Assembly: GCA_030998225.1 (NCBI GenBank)
Contig: JAPYXD010000469.1
Coordinates: 1,550,001 to 1,614,000, forward strand
Reading direction: 5' to 3'
DNA length: 64,000 bases
Source: Diplolepis rosae
Lineage: Eukaryota; Arthropoda; Insecta; Hymenoptera; Diplolepididae
Positions 56,801-63,479 of the stretch are shown piece after piece (within the stretch, counting starts at the first letter, position 1; every line of letters begins with the position of its first letter). Position numbers and translations under genes: made by a program. Under the pieces are notes generated by a model. That model did no database searches, was not told the origin of the DNA, and worked only from the letters and a program-made list of their open reading frames with translations.

Positions 56801-59800
56801 GATAAAATAGTTTTTATTAGGAGAAAATTAATTTTTTATGCTCTTTCCTATGCATTTTTTTTAATCTAGGGCCTATGAACAGTCAGCGCCGCCACCGACG
56901 CTAGTCAACTTTCACGTAATTCTTTTCTTATGCATTTGGTGGCAAGATACAGGGGGCTGGTCGGGGGGGGGGGGGGGGCAGGCATCAAATACATCTATGA
57001 ATTAAGGTTCAGATTTCTACTTCCTTGTTTCCATCTTTGGTAATTATCATGGACTAACATGTATCTGTCAACGGACTTTTTGGGTAAGGTGTCAGTTTCT
57101 ACTATTAATTGAGCTTCAGTTTCAAAGTTTTTATTAATGTCTTCTTCATCTGTCGATTCATCAGATGATATGTCTTTCATTTTTTTTTTTCTTATTTTTG
57201 TTACACTTCAGTCACTACTATTACATTCTAAATAATATTCACTCATTGCCACTAATAAACATTAGCAGAGAGCGTCAAATTTTGACGCTTGAGGTTATTT
57301 ACATTTTTACTCCCGCTATTATAGAGGGCGCGCATATAGCTTGACCAATGCATGAAAGTTAGACTTTCTGCCGTGAAATTGGTGCCGAAACCACGTACTT
57401 TCGACTAGGGTAGTAAGAAAATGTATTTTATTGAGTATGAAGTTTGATGCCCAAGCAAAGCGAGGTTGACAGGTACACAAGTAAAATTAATGTTTTTCCC
57501 ATGTCGCACACGATTTTTTTCTACTACAAGGAGAAAAAAATCGAACTATTACAGTGTCTATACTGTCAAAACAATGTTCTCGCCTGACTACGGTCGTAAG
57601 AAACTCACCCTACTTCAGTATGAGTTCTCTTACAACCGAGAGGACACGTGAGGTGCTACGTTCGAAAGTAGGCGTGGCCTAACATCTCGCTTGTAAGAGA
57701 ATTCATACTGAAATAGGATGGGTTTCTTGCAATCATAGTAAGGCGAAGTTCGAACTATTTTCGCAAGGCACAACTGCTCTAAAAGCATGATACTTAGTAC
57801 TTTTTTAGCATGAAGGGATCCCTGCTTAAAATGTATGATTTTTTTCATCAGGATAGCAAGAACGAAACCTGCTACAAAAGCATGACTAGTGTTCTTACTA
57901 TTATAGTCAGATTTTTTTCTCCGTGTAGGAGGTCAAAAAATGGATTTGGTTGTCCCACACGGGGCAAAAAAATTCACTTTATGACCTGATAGTAAAAATA
58001 GTAGATTGTGCACCAAGGGTGGTATGCACGTCTTTATAGCCGAGAGTGATGTTTGTTGGACGAGTCGTAGGTCGAATCTAACGAAAAAGCAAGGCTAAAG
58101 ACGTACCTTACTCACTGTTGTGCACAGACAACTTTATCCAACACAAATGTGCGTTATGGGCTCCTAGATAAATTTAGCAAAGTAAGATTATGAAGCTTGA
58201 CTTGGGACTTGTTGATAAGAAAATAGCTATATCTCAACTTGGAGGGAGTAATAGAGCCTTCATTACTCCCATAGGAAATAATGAAGAATTACTGCGCATG
58301 CGTCGGTAACTTCGCATGCTCACTCGTCATTGGTTACATATAAGCGATTTTGCTCCCGCTTTGCACTTGAAAAATGTGGCTTTTAGTGATGTTAGGAAAA
58401 AAAACATTTTTTTATTGACTACATTTTAATCTGTCGATCATTTTTTAAGGTGAATAACCCAGGAATCGTAAACTTGGTCCCAGTAATTGTTGAGCCAAAA
58501 ATATTTTTTTATAAGCAATTATAATTCATTTTCACTGTTTTTTGATAATCCATATGTAGCTAAATCGTATTATCATTTGTTGTAAAATACTTCACTTGAG
58601 GCAATGCTCTAGACGTGAATTTATCCAATTCTTTCGGTCCTTCTCATTCTGAAATAAATGAATGAAATAAAATCTCAAAGGAATGATCAGGATATATTTA
58701 TCTGTTATGGAAAATCCATTTGAGTTATTATTTTCAGAATGAAAAAGGGCCAAAAAATTATTATCTAAAATACAACTAAACAAATAACGATCACTGGGTC
58801 ATTTTTTTCACGGTCAACTAAAAACAATCGAGTTTATCATTATAACTTATTAATAATACTGATTTATACGCTATACATTCGACTCGCGCTAAGGCGAACT
58901 TCGCTAACGCGTCGGCAAAGTTCCCGATAAGGCGTCGGGCGTTGCTTTCCCTTTACCACCACCACGAATCATGAGTTTCCAACGTGACTCTGTTTACATG
59001 CGCAGACATCAAAACTAAACCCACGAGACAGGTTGCAGAAAGTGAATGGAATCCCCTCTCGCGGACGCCTTACCGCGAACACTCGGTTTTATCTGCGTCG
59101 CCTTAGCGCGAGTCGAGTGTATGTTGATCTTAAATTTTTTTAAATCATTTACCATATGTGACTTACCTTCCAACTGGAATAGCGAAATAAAAAAGAGCAA
59201 GCATTTTTGAACGAACATCTTTAACAAACAAGTCGCTAATGATAGTCGGCGCTATTGTTGAATAACTCGCCTCCCCTACTCCAACTAGTGTCCTAAATAA
59301 TAAGAACCACTCGTACGTCTAAAATTAAAAATTTTAATTTGGATTAAAATTTTTGAGCATTTTTTTAACTTGTATATGATCAAATCTATGGAATTTTCAA
59401 ATCCAGAAATACAAAAATATAATTTTGATAGCATATGAATAGGATTTATTTTAGAAGCTGAAAGCGTTTAAGATATAGTACAGACTAATTAAAATTATCT
59501 ACATGGGTGAAATACGAAAGGATTTCGATCCTTGAATGATTAGACTTAACAATCGCCTATTCTGCTTCCCCCCTAAACAGTTTTAATTTTGCACAGTTAG
59601 TAACTGCGCAACTTTTCTGCATTTTTGCCTGATAACTGGAAAATCATAAACTTATTGCAAACACTTTGATTGACTTAATAATCCCCTCGATTTACTAACA
59701 ATGAGTCAATCGATGGCTCACTGTAATATGAAAAATAAATTGTAAACATATTATAAATAAACTCGTCCTTACTTTTTGGGCTCAGATACAGTATGTAAAT

Positions 59801-62747
59801 GCGCAATAAAATTCGATCATTCTGTCAAGAGTTATCGTGTTCACAGATGCCGGACAGACGACATACAAAAAGATAGACACTTTCGTAAAAACCATTTTTT
59901 TTGCTCAAGGGGTCTCAAAACGTAAAGATTTTATGAAAATTCCAAAAGTGATTTTTCACATAAAACCAATGCCTTTTCATATGAATCTAAAAAGATATTA
60001 ATATTTCGTATAATTTCGGTCGTTATAATCGTCCTTCTGAGAGCACTATTAAGAATTTTGTGGATAAATTTGATTCTACTGGTTCGGTGCATAACATACC
60101 AAGAACAAGTGTTCTTCCAGGTTGTTCAGCTGAAAATATTTCTGCTATAAGTGAAAGTGTTTTCGCTTGTCTAGTCGTCATCTTTCAATTGTTACTATGT
60201 TTATCTTATTAATCTCATTTGTAGTTAACTCCCATAATTAGGATTTTCAATAAATAATTATTGACATAAGGACCCGGCTATGCTTAGACAACCTAGCCAT
60301 TTCGTGTTAGGACGTATATAATGCATTAGTTTCGACGCGTTTTGTTCTATTAACATTTCGGTGAAGGTACTTAGCAGTGGGATCTCGCCCAAGCGTTTCG
60401 TGTAAAGGCTCGCCTAGTTTGGGGTAATGGTTCTCCCAAATTGAGAGAACCGTTCAACTAAACACAGGTCGAGCAGCTTTCCGTGTGTTTAGCGCAACAG
60501 GGCTACGTGTTGGGCGAGCAGTTCCACCAAACTTTTCTCCGTGCAGTAGCCTGTTCGATGATGAAATTCGCATATGTCAAACATTTTTCGTGGTCAACTG
60601 GCAATAATCTTTGTGTACTATGTATTCTGTACGGATACATACCAAAATCATCGTAAATAATGCGACGAAGAGAGGTGTGAGCAATATTCGTTGGGTCATT
60701 AAATATGAAGTTGGATGTTCGGATTCAAAAGTTTGCTTTATTGTTCTGCAAATAAAATAAAATTTCAGGCATAGAAGCCTGGAGATCGTGAAACCGATGA
60801 AAGCGCGGAAGAAATTTTCGACAGCCTGTTGGGAATTGGATATTTTTCCCTGTAAGAAGTTATCCAAATTCCGAAATAAATGATAATCAGCTGGTAAAAT
60901 ATTCTGTGAATACGGAAGATGATCAATAGTTTCCAAATCTAATTCTAGTATTTTTAATTGCGTCCGATTTGCAGTGTGTGGGCAAGCATTATCATGTAGG
61001 AGCATTACCATGTCTTTATTCACTAATTTCGACTGTTTTTCTGACAGATTCTTCATCATGATGTCCAGTTGGTTACAGTAGGTCTCTGTTGTGATCGATT
61101 GACCAAGTTTTATGAAGCTACAATGAATTAAACCGTGACTACTCCACCAAGCAGTAACCATGCGCTTCTTTTGATGAATGTTTGGTTTTGGTTTGTATTT
61201 TGGTACTTGATCCTTATCTCATAACCTTGCTGAACGCTTACGATTATCATAGAGGATCAATTTTTCATCACAAGTAACGATTTGAGGCAGAAAAGGCTTC
61301 TCTCTATTCCGTGAAAGCAAAGAAACGCAGGTATCGAAACGTTCCTTCATCTGATGTACGTTTAATTTGTGCGGAATAGAAACACCAAATGTCGATGCTA
61401 ACTTACGAGTAGTTTGAGATGTGTCACTCTCTACAGTAGATTTGAGTTCATCATTATTTACTTTGGGTTGGGGTCTTCCACGTGGTTCATTTTCAAGGCT
61501 GAAATCCCCAGAACAAAATTTCGCAAACCAAAATGATACTGTGCTATAACTAGTTAAACCTTCTTCAAATATACTATTAATTTCACGAGCTGTCTCCGAT
61601 GCATTGGTTCCACAACGAAACTCGTATTAAAAAATTGTACGAATTTTCGACTTATCCATAGTTGCACAAAATATTTTCCACAAAATACTATTCAAAAGAT
61701 AATATTAAATACTTTTCCCCGTAAAAGTTCAGAAAATACAAATTTTGACTGATGTTAGTGTATAATTGAATAATATGACACCATGAGTGATTCCCATCAT
61801 TTGTTTTGAATCATTGGTATCACTAAATTATTTCACATCAAATAAAATAAATGACATGCGATTTTTTTATTATATAACGAAAATACGGCGAGTTAAATAT
61901 AAAAAACATTGACTTTTTTATTGAGAGAAGTAACAAGTTTTTAATTTTAAGAATAAAACTGTCGTGAAGTTGACAACGACAAAGCTACATAAACAAAAGA
62001 AAAGTAGAGTTACGTATTATTTGAACAGCCCCTTTCTGTTTTGATGATATTTTTATTTTCCTATGGATTTGGCGATTTAGACAACACTTATGCGCGTTTT
62101 CGAGCTTTCGACAAGTTATAGAATCTGAGACCTCAATTTTACATGTATTTCATTCTAAAAAACTAATTAATGGTAATTATAGTACATCTAATTTCAATGA
62201 ACTAAATTTTCGGTGAGTCTTTACCATTCATATATTAAAATATGTGAATATCTACGCTTCGCGCTCTCAAGATGTTTTCAAAAATGTACATCTTTACGGA
62301 CTTGACATATATTTTGGGTGCGTTTCTAAAAAATGTATACCTTTTTTAAACGTGAAGATTAATAGTAAATTATTTTGCTATTAATGCGTGGAGACAAATA
62401 AGAATAAAGGTTCCAGAAATTTTCACGTATACTCTTTAAAATATCGTTAGCTTTTATAATTAATAAAATTTATTTAAATTGAAAACTAATCTTTTGTTTT
62501 GTAATAAATTAGCAAATTAAAGATAATTCAAGAGAATGGATAAATCGTACCTTCATGTAAGAGCCAATTAAGGTAGTAAGGCACCAAAGAAATACTCCGA
62601 AGCTCATAATAATTTTTCGGTTATAACGGTCGCCCAAATATCCAAATAAGGGCGCGAAAATCATGTAACTTATGATAAATGCTGTTTGTAAAAGACCAGC
62701 TTTGTCATTGCTGATACCGAAGTCCTTTTTTACGTCATCCAGGATTC
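41194..62747 (-). CDS. spin: spinster-like MFS transporter, eight 3' exons (5' end outside window)
   Basis: Exons on the minus strand: 62551-62747, 59167-59318, 55214-55417, 54991-55125, 46740-47001, 46325-46423, 43114-43327 and 41194-41246. Joined, they give 437 codons plus a TAA. Every junction keeps the reading frame and has a GT donor and AG acceptor. The product carries the MFS loop motif [10 protein letters not shown], then [26 protein letters not shown] followed by [15 protein letters not shown], and [14 protein letters not shown], all typical of the Spinster (SPNS) family. Hydrophobic runs account for about TM2 to TM12; TM1 and the cytosolic N-terminus are missing because they lie to the right of the window. 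Family members sit in late endosome/lysosome membranes and export lipids or sugars; which substrate is moved here is unknown. Introns total about 20 kb and are mostly transposon DNA. The coding exons show no stops or frameshifts, so the gene looks functional. Confidence 0.93.
41756..41890. repeat. hairpin MITE in spinster intron G-H
   Basis: CACGTGACGTCAGTAATTGC at 41757 pairs with an inverse ending at 41867; the right outer edge GGTTGTTTCATGGCCTTAA links it to the GGCCATG family. Confidence 0.7.
41936..42261. mobile_element. TTAA MITE in spinster intron G-H
   Basis: TTAA at 41932-41935 and 42262-42265. Ends GGGAAGCAAACCAGTTTGAA and GGGGAGCAGACCAGTTTGAA; pairing extends about 65 bp through TAGCCTATCTTCACCATGTT-type sequence to GTACAATTTTCTC. 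326 bp. Confidence 0.9.
42383..42625. repeat. foldback repeat with tRNA-like core, copy 2
   Basis: Arms 42481-42513 and 42573-42605 pair (ATTCAAATTTAAAGAATTTG). The core minus strand reads GTCGACCGGCAATCGAAAAA, CCTGGGCTCGAATCCCAGCG, i.e. anticodon-stem and T-arm/B-box-like segments. The same flank as copy 1 lies upstream on the same strand, but the core is in the opposite orientation. Confidence 0.7.
43114..43327 (-). CDS. spin: spinster exon G (TM12 and C-terminal tail)
   Basis: Acceptor ttattag puts the exon in phase 0 with [16 protein letters not shown], matching the family pattern of LI/LL-SEALK after exon F. TM12 is [20 protein letters not shown] and following hydrophobics, then the tail [15 protein letters not shown]. 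The donor GCGG|GTGAGT is strong, exit phase 1. An in-frame stop soon after the donor would give a slightly shorter protein if the last intron were retained. The upstream transposon edge lies only about 25 bp from this acceptor. Confidence 0.9.
43386..45008 (-). mobile_element. long repeat family 'CATTCTCATCATG', copy 2
   Basis: Inverted relative of 9028-10797, without the TTAA MITE. A block of about 480 bp is tandemly duplicated (about 43660-44140 and 44140-44590), which copy 1 does not show. A (CAGA)n tract lies at its right side. Both outer ends carry TCTCATCATG. Confidence 0.8.
44796..44888 (+). repeat. (CAGA)n microsatellite
   Basis: About 22 CAGA units with two CAAA variants. The homologous position in copy 1 (9147-9175) is short TCTG/TTTG repeats, so this tract has expanded. 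Confidence 0.97.
45009..45415. repeat. inverted and tandem units of about 125 bp
   Basis: One unit at 45012-45110 is inverted relative to two direct units at 45204-45325 and 45326-45410. Shared words: ACATATATAGATTTTTGGGG, TCGCTGATTTCGAA, GGTCCGTTGACCTCC, CAAGGTCATTTGAAGGTC. Confidence 0.85.
45416..45947. other. unassigned insert sequence in intron F-G
   Basis: Contains AAATTCCCGGTCATTTCCCG and CGGCCACCCTG near 45900, which look like the end of another repeat, but no partner end was found. Confidence 0.4.
46325..46423 (-). CDS. spin: spinster exon F (TM11)
   Basis: A 33-codon exon, phase 0 at both ends, between acceptor actttacag-type sequence and donor GTACGT. It encodes [20 protein letters not shown] then [13 protein letters not shown], the most conserved stretch of the family. 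An alternative donor 4 bp further (GTGAAG) would be phase 1 and fits exon G less well, because the LSEGLK start of exon G needs phase 0. Confidence 0.92.
46740..47001 (-). CDS. spin: spinster exon E (TM8-TM10)
   Basis: Acceptor tttatcag and donor GTAAGA. The exon encodes [20 protein letters not shown] (TM8), the loop [14 protein letters not shown]9 and TM10 ending [12 protein letters not shown]. It exits in phase 0. Open reading frame continues for many codons into the intron, but that extension is not conserved in character and is excluded. The 7989-bp intron before it carries the densest transposon load of the gene. Confidence 0.93.
47449..47500 (-). ncRNA. hammerhead-like motif of a retroelement end
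   Basis: Minus strand: CTGATGA (47487-47481), a possible hairpin GTCTTC-AGAGTA-GAGGTC with one mismatch, then GAAAC (47461-47457) followed by GTTGGC. The order CUGAUGA, stem II, GAAA is the hammerhead core, but a spare T before stem II and no clear stem III or cleavage triplet make it weak. Such motifs occur in Penelope-like and related retroelements. Confidence 0.25.
47614..48617 (+). mobile_element. Tc1 element with internal deletions
   Basis: Inverted ends CAGTCTGTTCCACAAGAAAA then GGTACGCGTTT. Left flank TA (47612-47613); right flank CA (48618-48619), probably a mutated TA. 1004 bp, about 260 bp shorter than the relative at 30706. Confidence 0.9.
47772..48545 (+). pseudogene. Tc1 transposase relic
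   Basis: ATG 47772 starts [10 protein letters not shown], then about 55 codons are missing and the frame shifts to [71 protein letters not shown] second deletion after FLQRTV removes VKHPVKVHVWGCF-type sequence and shifts frame; the third piece has [52 protein letters not shown]. All three catalytic positions (FSDE, VDNGPKH, NPIEN) are kept in separate frames. Confidence 0.92.
48935..49259. mobile_element. pogo/Tigger-like MITE
   Basis: 325 bp with TA at 48933-48934 and 49260-49261. Ends CAGTAAAACCCCGTTTATCA and CAGTAAAACCCCGTTTATTG, 25 of 27 matching. CCCGTTTATTGCAACT-like words repeat four times inside the left end and twice near the right end. Confidence 0.88.
49262..50230. other. intronic AT-rich sequence
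   Basis: Two related blocks near 49265-49330 and 49390-49450 share AATATACAGGAATTGTG/AATGTGAGCTACGAGAATAT words. No gene. Confidence 0.45.
50236..50433. repeat. hairpin MITE
   Basis: AGTAAGAAGGTGGGCATTGA at the left and its inverse at the right; pairing continues through AAATGTCAAAATCTGGAAAG and AACGGAATYGARAATGAAAC. About 200 bp. Confidence 0.85.
50540..51420. repeat. inverted-repeat element with about 200-bp arms
   Basis: Left arm 50543-50745 and right arm 51222-51416 pair: GACATTATTTCTCAACTGCC, ATTTTATGTCACGTTTTTCG, GTTTACCCCTCAAATTACAG, ACCCATAACGTCCGTCACGG. The centre is unrelated and includes a GC-rich patch (GTCAGTGACGCGGCCCGTAG). Confidence 0.85.
52002..52709. mobile_element. TTAA MITE in mariner
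   Basis: TTAA at 51998-52001 and 52710-52713. Ends GGGGTTATATACGTTGTGGT and GGGGTTATATACGTTGTGGT-like inverse (ACCACAACGTATATAACCCC). 708 bp; no coding capacity. Confidence 0.92.
52725..53302. mobile_element. hAT-type MITE in mariner
   Basis: Ends CAAGGGCTAAACCACTCTAA and GAGGGGCAAACCACTCTAGA. An 8-bp duplication GTTTGAAC (717-724 and 53303-53310) fits the hAT pattern nTnnnnAn; the repeated flank is in fact 12 bp (TCGTTTGAACCA), so the exact tip is ambiguous. 578 bp. Confidence 0.8.
53607..53938 (-). repeat. GGCCAYGGATCAAC repeat family, copy 2
   Basis: Shares ATAACTTTTTTTGTTTATAA, TACAGCTCTGTAACTACATT and GAAATATCGCTATGAAATTT with 16951-17290 and ends GTGACC, GATCCATGGTCT. Truncated at its left by the mariner. 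Confidence 0.65.
54105..54867 (-). mobile_element. truncated mariner (5' part)
   Basis: 5' terminal repeat TTGGGTTGGCGACAAAGTCA starts at 54867, next to TA 54868-54869. The transposase N-terminal half follows; the element stops at about 54110 without a second end, 124 bp before spinster exon D would begin on the other side at 54991. Confidence 0.88.
54110..54685 (-). pseudogene. mariner transposase N-terminal half
   Basis: ATG at 54685: [142 protein letters not shown], then [13 protein letters not shown]. The first catalytic Asp (IIMGDEK) is present; the second and third are lost by truncation. Only one stop in 190 codons makes it a fairly young relic. Confidence 0.9.
54991..55125 (-). CDS. 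spin: spinster exon D (TM7)
   Basis: Acceptor cactgcag and donor GTAAGT. Residues [20 protein letters not shown] make TM7, followed by [14 protein letters not shown] and the acidic GDSTIDENE. The exon ends in phase 2 and is completed by the first base of exon E, so the loop reads DENEVSYKFG. A truncated mariner begins 124 bp downstream in the following intron. Confidence 0.93.
55214..55417 (-). CDS. spin: spinster exon C (TM5 end to cytosolic loop)
   Basis: Acceptor attttcag; the first base completes the serine codon of exon B, giving [13 protein letters not shown]6 follows ([20 protein letters not shown]), then the central loop [11 protein letters not shown] and DDVKALLK. The donor GTGAAC is a non-consensus but GT site, phase 2. 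The exon joins exon D in frame as LLKNHSFMLST. Confidence 0.92.
55643..56986 (+). mobile_element. THAP-bearing inverted-repeat element (P-like)
   Basis: GATGCCTGCCCC at 55643 is inverted at 56975-56986; both ends also carry CAGCCCCCTGYATCT a little inside. A THAP domain lies near the left end. A run of 16 G at 56963-56978 sits in the right end. No clear 8-bp duplication. A THAP domain next to short inverted ends suggests a P-element-like deletion derivative. Confidence 0.55.
55914..56018 (+). pseudogene. THAP zinc-finger domain relic 3
   Basis: ATG 55914: [20 protein letters not shown] then [14 protein letters not shown] and TGA. The C-x4-C spacing, KVRFF and VPKDE are the first half of a THAP domain; the W, the second Cys/His pair and the AVPT box are missing. 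It resembles THAP subfamilies different from relics 1 and 2. Confidence 0.65.
56995..57180 (-). pseudogene. short acidic ORF, possible Crypton-like recombinase start
   Basis: True ATG at 57180: [19 protein letters not shown], then [20 protein letters not shown], and TAG. An acidic start followed by LPxKSxxRYxxxYxxYxxW resembles the N-terminus of tyrosine-recombinase (Crypton/ZMYM-like) proteins, from memory of the family pattern only. It is cut by the neighbouring P-like element. It may also be an unrelated small frame. Confidence 0.3.
57181..57517. other. no supported gene
   Basis: A small hairpin AGCGTCAAATTTTGACGCT at 57272-57291; nothing else recognised. Confidence 0.45.
57518..57925. 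repeat. MITE with TACACGGAGAAAAAAATC ends
   Basis: Ends TACAAGGAGAAAAAAATCGA and TACACGGAGAAAAAAATCTG. Inside, GAAACTCACCCTACTTCAGT, GAGTTCTCTTACAA pairs with a copy on the other side to form a second hairpin at 57590-57740. Confidence 0.75.
57926..58870. other. intronic sequence, no recognised feature
   Basis: 58200-58300 contains CTCAACTTGGAGGGAGTAAT / ATTACTCCCATAGG, a small inverted pair. No gene. Confidence 0.45.
58876..59119. mobile_element. GC-rich TA-type MITE next to exon B
   Basis: TA at 58874-58875 and 59120-59121; ends CATTCGACTCGCGCTAAGGC and CACTCGACTCGCGCTAAGGC. 244 bp. Its right edge lies 47 bp from the donor of spinster exon B (59167). Confidence 0.85.
59167..59318 (-). CDS. 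spin: spinster exon B (TM4-TM5)
   Basis: Acceptor aattttag; the exon opens in phase 0 with [19 protein letters not shown] and ends in phase 2 inside a serine codon before donor GTAAGT. A shorter exon starting at 59292, using the internal TTAG, would lose EWFLLFR and break phase with exon A, so 59318 is preferred. The content is TM4 with the conserved RxLVGxGEASY motif, a short loop [13 protein letters not shown] and most of TM5. Confidence 0.93.
59319..59750. other. intronic AT-rich sequence
   Basis: Nothing recognised. Confidence 0.5.
59752..59990 (-). repeat. fragment of the CATTCTCATCATG family
   Basis: AACTCGTCCTTACTTTTTGG, CTGTCAAGAGTTATCG, ACACTTTCGTAAAAACC, GGGTCTCAAAACGTAAAGAT and CATAAAACCAATGCCTT match the right part of 43386-45008. 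Confidence 0.75.
60008..60195 (+). pseudogene. IS630/Tc1-mariner-type transposase N-terminal relic
   Basis: The plus frame reads [63 protein letters not shown] and AENIxAxxESV are the helix-turn-helix region of insect DDE_3-type transposases. The catalytic part is absent. A different subfamily from 7791-8250. Confidence 0.75.
60577..61659 (-). pseudogene. mariner transposase relic
   Basis: ATG 61659: [162 protein letters not shown]. First (TCDEK) and second (LLHDNA) catalytic Asp are present. The third motif reads [15 protein letters not shown] where the family has YSPDLSP-DYH, so the Asp is replaced by Asn. Two stops, then a degenerate C-terminus. Terminal repeats were not found. Confidence 0.9.
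61660..62550. other. intronic AT-rich sequence
   Basis: Nothing recognised apart from the 5' side of the mariner relic. Confidence 0.45.
62551..62747 (-). CDS. spin: spinster exon A (TM2-TM3)
   Basis: Acceptor cttccag precedes the exon, which opens with the last two bases of a glycine codon (phase 1 entry). It encodes [20 protein letters not shown], a membrane segment, [10 protein letters not shown] and a second membrane segment ending GSYMK. The donor is GTACGA, phase 0. The preceding exon, expected to hold TM1 and the family motif NYMDR, is not present between 62748 and 64000. The exon is intact. Confidence 0.93.
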
Positions 62748-63370
62748 CTGGAAGCAAAATGATAAACTTTCATATAAAAAATACTGCACGTCAGAACAAA
62801 GATTTTTAAAACGGAAGTGGAAATAAATGGAAAATTAAAATAAACAACTCCTGAACAAATTTAAATAGTAATTAAACAAAGACAGAAAAATCCATTTGAA
62901 AATTGAAAAAATGCGATACATTTCAATTTTCTTTGTTAGTATCAAATTGCACAAGAAATTAGAAAGCCTCTAGAGGCTAGAGGCAATTCGAAAATTGGTC
63001 GAGTGATTGTAATAAAATATATATTTTATGTGTACCCAGTGCTGCATTGGTTTCTTCAGAAACTAAGTAGGGGGTCCTAGAACCGGGTGCGTCCTCGGGT
63101 TGTGGATAGAGGGACTCTGTACCAAGGGATTCTGCTAAATACGGACCCAAACTAAATAAGCAGTCGCGGACAATGTTCAAAGGATGGTCCTAAAGTAATA
63201 GCCCCCAAGCCAAAGTGTTAACGACTGTGCCGAGGGCTGCATGACACCAGTGAGTCACACTATGGCGTCTCCAGGAAACCAGGTCGCCTACTGGAGATTC
63301 AGACTTGACCACTGCAGGCGGGGCTCTGCAGGGGTGGACCTCATGCTTCTCTAGCTGATCGTGGAAATAA
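62748..63370. other. intron, then probable 5' UTR of the non-LTR element
   Basis: From about 63050 the sequence is GC-richer (GGGGGTCCTAGAACCGGGTG) and leads into ORF1-like codons, so it may be the 5' untranslated part of the retrotransposon. No exon of spinster was found here. Confidence 0.4.
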
Positions 63371-63479
63371 TATGGAGAGAAATGATTTAAATAAAAGTAT
63401 GTGCGAGGAATAATTCGAAGGAAAGTTGGAAGTAACGGTGATACACGAATGCTTTGAGAGGTCTGACAGGAGGCGGCAA

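Noticed and set aside
59288..59292. Start of spinster exon B at 59292 (TTAG acceptor) with a missing micro-exon upstream.
   Set aside because: The frame is open to 59318 with a better acceptor, adds EWFLLFR expected by the family, and joins exon A in phase 0, so no micro-exon is needed.
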